Source: Alectoria sarmentosa
Lineage: Eukaryota > Ascomycota > Lecanoromycetes > Lecanorales > Parmeliaceae
Direction: 5' to 3'
Length of the DNA stretch: 64,000 bases
Assembly: GCA_009733775.1 (NCBI GenBank)
Contig: WOGZ01000103.1
Location: forward strand, 1 to 64,000
Shown: one piece after another, positions 57,126 through 64,000 of the stretch
How positions within the stretch are numbered: position 1 is the first letter of the stretch
How the letters are laid out: each line of letters opens with the position of its first letter
Notes under the pieces: generated by a model
What the model saw: the letters and a program-made list of their open reading frames with translations, nothing else
Database searches by the model: none
Told to the model about the DNA's origin: nothing
Program-made: the position numbers and the translations under genes

Positions 57126-57429
57126 TTCGGTAGGACATATGGAATAACGCTTCAGAGCGACTGGCGGACTGCTTGATGGTCTCACAGCTTGAATTTTCTC
57201 GGACTAGAATCGAATAAAGCACGCAGTGTTGCGAGAGACAAAAACTAGAAGCTTCAAAACTTTTCTCATAGAGAAGTCTTGGCTGCAGCTTTTTATTAGC
57301 GTCCGTGCGTCCCCATGTACTTAAGGTACGGTAAGTACACTTGCCGCGCTAAGACTGGACCCCTGCTCCCATTCTCAGACCAGTACTTCACATCTTCCTC
57401 TCTACAACCAAAGGACGACCATAGACGCG
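57126..57429. promoter_or_regulatory. Short divergent promoter NAF1 / ALG9
   Basis: 304 bp between the two start codons, a bidirectional promoter of two housekeeping genes. Confidence 0.65.
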
Positions 57430-59343
57430 ATGAAGGGTGTTGCATCTGTTTTCGGTCAGGAGAAGACAATCGAGGTTACACCAGACGCCAAAACACGGAT
57501 GCGGTCCTCGCCTTCGTCAAATTCAGGAACAAGCAACCCTTTCGATCTGTCCTCAGCTGCGGCCTTCTGCGTATTCCTTTCCGTCAATCTGCTAGCCTCC
57601 ACGTACGCCCCTATACAGGACTGTGACGAAGTGTTCAATTACTGGGAGGCTACGCACTATATCGCTCATGGATTCGGCCTGCAGACTTGGGAGTACTCGC
57701 CCGAGTATGCCATTCGGAGCTGGCTGTATGCCTTGATCCATGCAATACCCAGTAAAATTGCGGCTGTTTTCCTTTCAAAGAAGGTCTTCGAATTCTACTT
57801 TATCCGTGGGGTGCTTGGATTGGCCTGCGCAAGCTGTGAAACGCGCCTATTCTCTACTATTTCACGGACAATGGACCCGAGGATTGCTGTGATTTTCTTG
57901 CTCGCCATGGTATCAAGTTCTGGGATGTTCCATGCGTCCGTGGCTTACCTGCCTTCAAGCTTTGCGATGTATACCGCAATGATGGGCGCAGTAGCATTCA
58001 TGAATGTGAAAGATGGATTGAAAACCACCGAGGGAATTACGTGGTTTGGCATTGGAGCGACTGTCGGGTGGCCATTTTCTGCAGCTCTCATCCTACCTTT
58101 CATTCCTTACGAGTTGGAATACCTAAAGAGGACTGCCGATGTGAATGGGGTAGCATCCAGGGTCTTTGGTGGCGTATTGAGGACCTTGGTCATAGTGGTG
58201 AGTGTCTATACTCCGAGTTATGTCGGCAGAAAGATGCGCTGACCTATGTAGTCTCTTCAAGTGGGCGTCGATCTGTTATTCTACGGCAGAGTGATATTTG
58301 TCCCTTGGCGCATCGTATCTTACAACATACTCAGCGGCTCATCACGGGGGCCCGATATCTTTGGAATTGAGCCTTGGCACTTCTATATCCGCAATCTACT
58401 TTTGAACTTCAACGCATGGTTTTTGCTTGCTATGTGTGCCGGACCGATTCTTGGGCTGCAGCTTCTGTTCCCTCGTCTGTCCACGAGTAGATCCACTACC
58501 TTGAGAAGCATGATGAGTAGCACTCCATTCTATATGTGGCTTGCCATTTTCTCTGCTCAATCTCACAAAGAGGAGAGATTTATGTATCCGGCGTATCCTT
58601 TTCTTTGCTTGAACGCTGCCATAGCCATGCACACTGTGCTCAATCACTTGGGACATCCGAGCCCAAAAAGCATCATTGGAAAGAGGTCTGCAAAGACCAA
58701 ATTGGTCCTGGTGGGCTCCTTTGTGCTTGCCATTGCCACCGTCGGAATTTTGAGGACTGTGGGAACCGTGAGCGCTTATAGTGCTCCTCTCGAGGTTTAC
58801 AAATCATTGCAGAATCCAGAATACGCAGACGTGCAAGGCAACGTCTGCCTAGGAAAGGAGTGGTATCGTTTTCCCTCATCCTACTTTCTGCCAAACAGAA
58901 TGCGAGCCAAATTTGTCAAGAGTTCTTTTGATGGCTTGCTCCCTGGCGAGTTCAGCGAAGTCGGAAGCGTCTCGGGAATCTTCCCTACATGGCTAATACC
59001 TTCTGGTATGAACGATCAGAATATTGAGGATCCTGGCAAGCATGTATGACGTCTTCTTGTTTCGTTTGTTGCTGCTTGCTAACTTCTAAAGGTCACAGTT
59101 GGTCACTGCTCGTTCATGGTGGATTCGTTCTTCTCTGGATCCAAACCTTCGACGCTGGAGCCGAATTATATCGTCGATGGGAAGAACTGGGAGCAGGTGC
59201 AGTGCCATAAGTTTCTTGATTCCTCGCAAACCCATCCTTTGAGTCGCATACTCTGGATACCTGACTGGGAACTCATTCCACTGAAATTCCGAAGACAATG
59301 GGGCAGATATTGCCTGTTGCGGCGAAAGTCGGCCACTGCTTAA
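57430..59343 (+). CDS. ALG9: Dol-P-Man alpha-1,2-mannosyltransferase Alg9
   Basis: Three exons, 57430-58197, 58252-59043 and 59092-59343, give 603 aa (human ALG9 611). The introns are GTGAGT...TGTAG and GTATGA...TAAAG with a GCTAAC branch site. GT22 family marks: the luminal DCDEVFNYWEATHYIAHGFG loop with its catalytic acidic residues, LQTWEYSPEYAIRSWLY, and SHKEERFMYPAYPFL. About ten hydrophobic spans follow the first at residues 40-60. The enzyme adds alpha-1,2-mannoses to the lumen-facing dolichol-linked oligosaccharide in the ER before transfer to proteins. Exon 2 ends just before the soluble C-terminal tail with VTVGHCSFMVDSFFSG. Single copy in fungi. Confidence 0.95.
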
Positions 59344-59767
59344 GCTTCTGGGCCCGTCGTCGAATCACATTACGCAACCCTCTTGTCCCAATCATAATTT
59401 GGGCAATGAGATCCCTGGGCGAAGACCGAACAAGTTTGACTGTGGAGAGTTGACCTTGAGGAGCTTGGTACACAATTCATGGGCTACTAACCCAATATGG
59501 TGCGGATTTCCAGCTGCAAGATATCTGTCCGCCTAATCTTTCCACACTTTTAGCTCGTATGTCTACCCCACGTTTGAAGCACTTCACCACTTCAATGTTT
59601 GGCTACAATCTAAAGGTCTGACCACACATCGTCCTATTTCGTCAGAATGATTCTCTTCATTCTCTTCATTCACTTCGATAGAGCTAGAAATCCCACTGAT
59701 CCTTTGAAATCCAAGAGAGCGCTCTTCGATAAAACTCGCTACCATCTGGTGAAGGTGTCTTGCTACA
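59344..59767. other. Intergenic ALG9 to DUF3445 gene
   Basis: 424 bp; holds the ALG9 3' UTR and the promoter of the next gene in the same direction. No gene seen. Confidence 0.55.
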
Positions 59768-61117
59768 ATGGCATCAGACTTTCTACCTTGGAATGGGGGA
59801 AGATATGCTGACCGATTGACAACATTGATTGCTGCGAATGCAAAACAGGGCTTGTATGGTGGAATTGTTGCCGTCCTATTTGGTTGGCTTCTGGCTACCA
59901 AGTTGATCAACCGTAACAAGTCATCTGTACAGAGGGAAAAGTCACCAGACCTCGAAAAGCCCATGTCCATCAAGGCGAGCACATTCAAGGCTCCTGAAAG
60001 ACCTTCTGGGGTATGGCTACCCGTTGAATTCAAACGCCCCGATGCATCGCCCTATCCGGATTGGGATGTACACAAGACAGACCCGCTGCCATACCGACCA
60101 TTCAGGCATGGCCCGTACCACATCACTATGGGTCTGCGGACGATGCAATGGGATGATTGGATCGAGCTGGACAATCACTACCTGAAGTTCCATGCCGACA
60201 AAGCAAACAGAATAGAGGAGAGGGGGGAGAAATGCTGTCGGACAGCTCCTGAGGCTTATGACGGTGCTGTGGAGCTACTCGAAGAACTGTGAGCTCAATT
60301 TTCCCAACCATCAGACCAATTTAGCTGATCATTTTACCAATCTAGCTGCGACTACCTCCCTCAACGCTATCCTACCCTTTTTCAGAGGACAGATGTTGGT
60401 GTTTCCAACCTCGCGACGGAGGAGACGTTCGACATTGTTCAACGCCCGCTGGCCGAAGATCCCATGGCGATGTGCGCCCGTTTGGTCCAGGACGACCTTG
60501 CAATCATGTTCGAAAAACCCGACGGCCAATACTACCTCCTGGCTGGCGCCATACTGCTTGCCGGCTTCTGGCGGCTAAGCGACAAATTCGGCATGCCACT
60601 CTCCGAGATTCATACAAGCGGTGACGTCCCCGGCTTCAAAACCAAACTGGAGAAGGGGATGCGGAATTTTTTCCGGAGAATCCAGCCGCAGGGTCCCGTC
60701 CTGCGAAACAATTATTTTATGCAAGTTGATGATGAGCTGGCTTGGAGCCACAGCATAGGCCCCGAGGATGGGGATGGCTCACAAGCTGCAGGATGGAGTA
60801 CTGCCGCAAAAGACAAAACGATTGAACATCACCACTTTAGAAGCGAAAGGCAGTCCCTGCGACGTTTGCCGCGCAGTGGAGGTGTTGTGTTTACCATCAG
60901 GACCTATTTCGAGCCTGTCACTGCGATTGCGAAGGAGCCTGGTGTTCCAGGGAGATTGGCGAGCGCTGTGAGGAGCTGGGGGGACGACGTCTCGAAGTAC
61001 AAGGGAAAGGAGAGGTATCAGGATGTTCTGCTGGAATATCTGGACGGGCAGCACAAGAAACAGCTTGAAGAAGGTGTCGTCACAGAGGACGAAGAGGATG
61101 GAAAATATCCGTACTAA
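59768..61117 (+). CDS. DUF3445 heme-dependent oxidative N-demethylase-like protein
   Basis: Two exons, 59768-60288 and 60346-61117, give 430 aa; the 57-nt intron is GTGAGC...TCTAG and restores EELCDYLPQRYP. A hydrophobic segment at about 27-48 looks like an N-terminal membrane anchor. The rest fits DUF3445 (PF11927), seen in heme-dependent oxidative N-demethylase-like fungal proteins: HGPYHITMGLRTMQWDDWIE at the start, VQDDLAIMFEKPDGQYYLLA in the middle, MRNFFRRIQPQGPVLRNNY, and SERQSLRRLPRSGGVVFTIR, followed by the YFEPVTAIAKEPGVPGRLA end. In the family a conserved histidine is thought to bind heme; I cannot assign the ligand with certainty. The physiological substrate in fungi is unknown. 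Confidence 0.82.
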
Positions 61118-61257
61118 AAGTAGTAAATAGTGGTAACGTACTCTACGCAGAATTGGTATTATAATTAATTGCCTGAATTAGTGGTAAATGCACGGGCAAG
61201 TAAACGTCGCAAACGACATTCTTACTCGTATAATAAATAAGTACCCTACGATGCCTA

Positions 61258-61635
61258 GGGCTCGGATTGCCAACTTGGGACTCAAGATACCTGTGCTAAA
61301 TTGGGCGTCAACTTGGTCCCAATGGTCGAAATCCCAAGTTGCGTCTATGTAGATACACCGTATACCCCATCAATAGGCGGTTTCTTGGGCCCAACTCATA
61401 GAGTCACAGCAAAAAAAAGATTGAGCAGTCACAACGATGGTGACAACGAGATCCAGGATAGGTCTGTCGAGGAATGATGGTGCTATCACACAATGGTATC
61501 ACACCATGATACCACATCATGGCCACGATACCGCATCGTTGTAACACATCACGGTAAGCGTGGCAGGCCTCGGCGAGGTCTTGGCAAGTTGGCTTACTGT
61601 TGGCTGACATGGTCATGGTCAGCAAATTTTTCTGA
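61258..61635 (+). repeat. Dispersed repeat family, copy B
   Basis: Same-strand copy of the family at 33020-33380 and reverse of 38600-38888. It starts GGCTCGGATTGCCAACTTGG, continues AACTTGGTCCCAATGG, GTTGCGTCTATGTAGATACA, a CACAACGATGGTGACAACGA block, TCGAGGAATGATGG and several ATGGTATCACACCATGATAC-type palindromic units, and ends ATGGTCAGCAAATTTTTC. It lies between two convergent genes, 140 bp after the DUF3445 stop and about 280 bp from the Mpv17 stop. Confidence 0.8.
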
Positions 61636-61915
61636 CCCCTAACGGTTACTGCCATGGGGATGCATATCGATCTGGGCGAAAAGTGCCATCCGAAGTCCAC
61701 ATCTTTAGGTCTGAGCCACGGATATCAGAAAATCTGAGGTGTCATGCTCCCTTCATGCCCACATCATTTTTTCCTCGCATAGGGACTGCTGGTTGTTCTC
61801 CAAGGGCACAGATTAGTGGCGTTGCTCTGGGGGTTCAGTCAAGCACCCGTTTCGTAGCGGACAACGCCTCCATTTGTAGGAAGATGCCTATCAGGCGCAG
61901 CACCTCGAAGGCCTC

Positions 61916-62747
61916 TCAGCTTTCATCCATATGCAAGTCTTTCCTCCTCTTTTCTTCTCTGTTGTTTAGCCACGACAGATAACTCTGCCATCCTACAGCC
62001 ACAATCCCTGCGAACAGAGCCCTGTACTGCGGTAAAATATATGTAAAGTTGAACGCAGTGACCGCTGGCCAAAGCTTGCAGCTGTTGACGAAACTAGTCG
62101 GCACGGTCCTTATGATCCTCTCCCATGCGTCGGGCAAGCTGTCGCCGCAGAGCAGGGATTGCATGCCGAAGAAGTAGCTGTTGAAAACAGGAGTGAAGAC
62201 AATTTGGTTAACGACGACTTTGGTGGCCAGGGAGAGGAGTTGGGAGGGATAATTGAAGATGGTGCCTAAATATATAAACCTGTATAGCAGCGCTCAGCTT
62301 TCCATAGTTCCACGTCAACGTTCGAGATTAGTGAAAGACCTACCATGCGTAAGCAGGAATGGAAAAAATGCCCCCAATGGTCAAATGTCGTAAGGTCCTG
62401 AACGGATTATATCCCTCGCCATCAATGTACTGTGCTGTCAGGTCCCCACATAGGTACACCACAAGAGAGGTTCCTAATTGGGTGGGCCATGGTCTTGTCT
62501 TCTGAGCCCGAGCATATCCAGCAAAAATTACCGATAAGGGACCAAGTCGTTCCCATATAGGTCGTGGGGATATCTCTGCCGGCGTGGCTGGAGGTGATCC
62601 TTCTCTTTTGCTGACAGTCGAAGGTCTCTCAGTTGGCTTATCTACAGCCGTGTTTTTCTGCCGTTTTGTAGGGGAGAAAAATTGTTGGTGTCGCTGAGCG
62701 GACCGCCTTAGGACAAGGCGCACGGAGGCATGGAGGATTATTGCCAT
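61916..62747 (-). CDS. Mpv17/PMP22 family integral membrane protein
   Basis: Two exons, 62747-62344 and 62279-61916, give 255 aa; the intron (GTAGGT...TACAG) restores AYAWFIYLGTIFNYPS. After a basic, serine-rich N-terminus that could act as an organelle-targeting segment comes the Mpv17 domain: TQLGTSLVVYLCGDLTAQYI, then TLRHLTIGGIF, VVVNQIVFTPVFNSYFFGM and the signature WPAVTAFNFTYILPQYRALF with VAVGWQSYLSWLN near the end. Four hydrophobic helices are expected. Members (Mpv17, Sym1, PXMP2) are channels of the inner mitochondrial or peroxisomal membrane; which organelle cannot be decided, although an arginine-rich N-terminus (SVRLVLRRSAQRHQQF) favours mitochondria. Confidence 0.9.
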
Positions 62748-63533
62748 TTGAACGTCGTTGTCCCCTGGATGTGATGAGGCAGAAAGACCGCAAAAGATCG
62801 AGGGCAAGCCCAATCATGTATTTCTGGCGGATAGTTGATCTGCTCCGCTTGGCCGAATTACCACTTACGAATTCGCCGGACCTGGCCTTGCAGAAATTGA
62901 TTGCCGATTTTCAGCCCTATCACCACCCGAAAATCGGCAATCAATTTCTGCAGGGGCGAGTGAATTCCAAAGGTTCCTCAACCTTCTCCCATTTCTGAAT
63001 CGGCATGAGACCAGGCTGTCACTGAAAAGGGGGCTGCTGTGTCCAGCGTATTATATGTACAGCTAAAGCCTGCCCTGTTGGTCAAGTTCAAGTCTGCCAT
63101 TTTGACCGTCATCCTATCTTTTTGTCGAATCAAAGCAAGCTGGCAGCAGCGAAACGGCTCTTGCCATAGCCCTATACCGTAGACCACGACGCTTGCCGAA
63201 AAGAGCGCCCATCTCAGGGCAAGGGGCTGAGCGTAATAAAGTAAAGAGCCAAGGGATAGTCTCAAGTATTGAGAGCGAGGAAGATATCGGACCATAAGGA
63301 ATCAAATCAACTTTCATGCTTCTAGTTCTTTCCCTCCTGACTCAGTCAATGCAAATGTACTCAATATAGCTACGCGAGCTACATTCGTTGCTCGTTAACA
63401 TCCATTCAGATTCGCCTTAGCTTCAGAATTGAGCCTTTGGCCTGCACAGTACTCCGTAGATCATGAAGTAACCATTCTCATTCACATTGTCTGTACGGAC
63501 CAGACCCGCCTCAACAAGAATGAGGCCGAAGCC
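62748..63533. promoter_or_regulatory. Divergent spacer Mpv17-like / EXO5
   Basis: 786 bp with no supported gene, though it contains several short frames; a 24-bp perfect inverted repeat lies within it. Confidence 0.5.
62889..62952. repeat. Perfect 24-bp inverted repeat with 16-nt loop
   Basis: Left arm 62889-62912 (TGCAGAAATTGATTGCCG then ATTTTC) is the exact reverse complement of the right arm 62929-62952, with a CA-rich loop. The stem would be about 40% GC and stable as RNA hairpin or DNA cruciform. It lies about 140 bp upstream of the Mpv17-like start codon. Confidence 0.9.
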
Positions 63534-64000
63534 ATGGACATGCCTGTCACTGACCAGCAGGATGGATTTAGCGACTACGGCTCAGACTTCACTCCCGACG
63601 AAGAGGAGATCTTAAATGCCCTTCTCCACCCAAAGCAAGACGACGGTCCAAACACAGACCCGGATCTTCTGCTCAAAAACATTGAGGATGAACAAGGTCC
63701 TCGGGGTGCAAGGGTACCTCATCGCCAGGGCCAGCAGTTCCCAGAATATTCCTCACTACCAGTGTCTAAGACAAGGATTACGATACGGCTCGACGGCGAC
63801 AACAACCGCTCAGCGAATCGTACGTTCCCCACCATTGGCCTGGCTAAACGAGTACTGACTGACACCGAAGCGCATAGTCGAAAGCCGCGGAGCTCGGCTT
63901 GAAAGAGAAAGCTCCTATTCCATCGAAGCTCCTCTCTCTCCCAAAACTGAAGAAGTATCGGATCTGAGGTCTCCTCTTGAACGCTTTCGAACCAAGCCCA
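63534..64000 (+). CDS. EXO5: Exonuclease V-like (EXO5), 5' part; runs off the window
   Basis: Exon 1 is 63534-63819 and exon 2 begins at 63878 and continues beyond 64000; the intron is GTACGT...GCATAG and keeps phase. The start MDMPVTDQQDG is followed by an acidic SDYGSDFTPDEEEILNALLH segment typical of fungal Exo5 N-termini. Exon 2 gives LESRGARLERESSYSIEAPL and ends the window at RSPLERFRTKP, the stretch that in fungal EXO5 immediately precedes the catalytic iron-sulfur exonuclease core. The nuclease motifs themselves lie outside the window, so the call rests on these N-terminal blocks. Exo5/Dem1 is a single-strand exonuclease acting in mitochondrial DNA maintenance in yeast and nuclear repair in other eukaryotes. 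Confidence 0.7.

Overview
The window is nuclear DNA of a filamentous ascomycete (Pezizomycotina). Genes are split by short introns (about 40-170 nt) with GTATGT/GTGAGT-type donors and CTAAC/CTGAC-like branch sites. There is a divergent histone H3/H4 pair, a Zn2Cys6 regulator, a Tf1/sushi-type Ty3 retroelement, and an AT-saturated block of the kind left by repeat-induced point mutation (RIP). I cannot fix the class (Leotiomycetes, Dothideomycetes, Lecanoromycetes and others remain possible).

Layout. Positions 1-5690 are a gene-free AT-rich block with a decayed tandem repeat. Positions 5700-11600 hold a stand-alone RNase H-like gene, a pol III box-like relic and a decayed purine-biosynthesis pseudogene (ADE5,7 type). 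Positions 11630-18571 hold PRP3 (spliceosome), MAD1 (spindle checkpoint) and a Zn2Cys6 regulator whose third zinc cysteine comes from a 15-nt microexon. Positions 19384-25222 are sparse: a truncated FAD monooxygenase divergent to an intact FMN reductase, then poorly supported small genes. Positions 25663-29476 are a 5'-complete, 3'-truncated Ty3/Gypsy element with a self-priming PBS, ending at a (CACCCT)n tract.

Positions 30303-45057 hold a single-pass SH3 membrane protein, SYP1 (endocytosis), a CDK-activating-kinase-like kinase, histones H3 and H4, a carbonyl-reductase-like SDR and an intact FAD monooxygenase. Positions 45058-51757 are a 6.7-kb stretch with no credible gene and many simple repeats. 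Positions 51758-64000 hold a C2H2 regulator resembling Rpn4, NAF1 (H/ACA RNP assembly), ALG9 (N-glycan mannosyltransferase), a DUF3445 heme-oxidase-like protein, an Mpv17/PMP22 membrane protein and the 5' part of an EXO5-like exonuclease.

Most genes are unlinked housekeeping functions; I see no operon-like or biosynthetic cluster. The most unusual observations are: a dispersed non-coding repeat present three times, each time with the same end facing the 3' end of a gene; the Zn2Cys6 microexon bounded by a GC-AG intron; a second probable GC-AG intron in the kinase; the self-priming retroelement with repeated leader motifs; the ADE5,7 pseudogene; and a 24-bp perfect inverted repeat in the Mpv17/EXO5 promoter interval. 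I found no convincing wholly new biological system.
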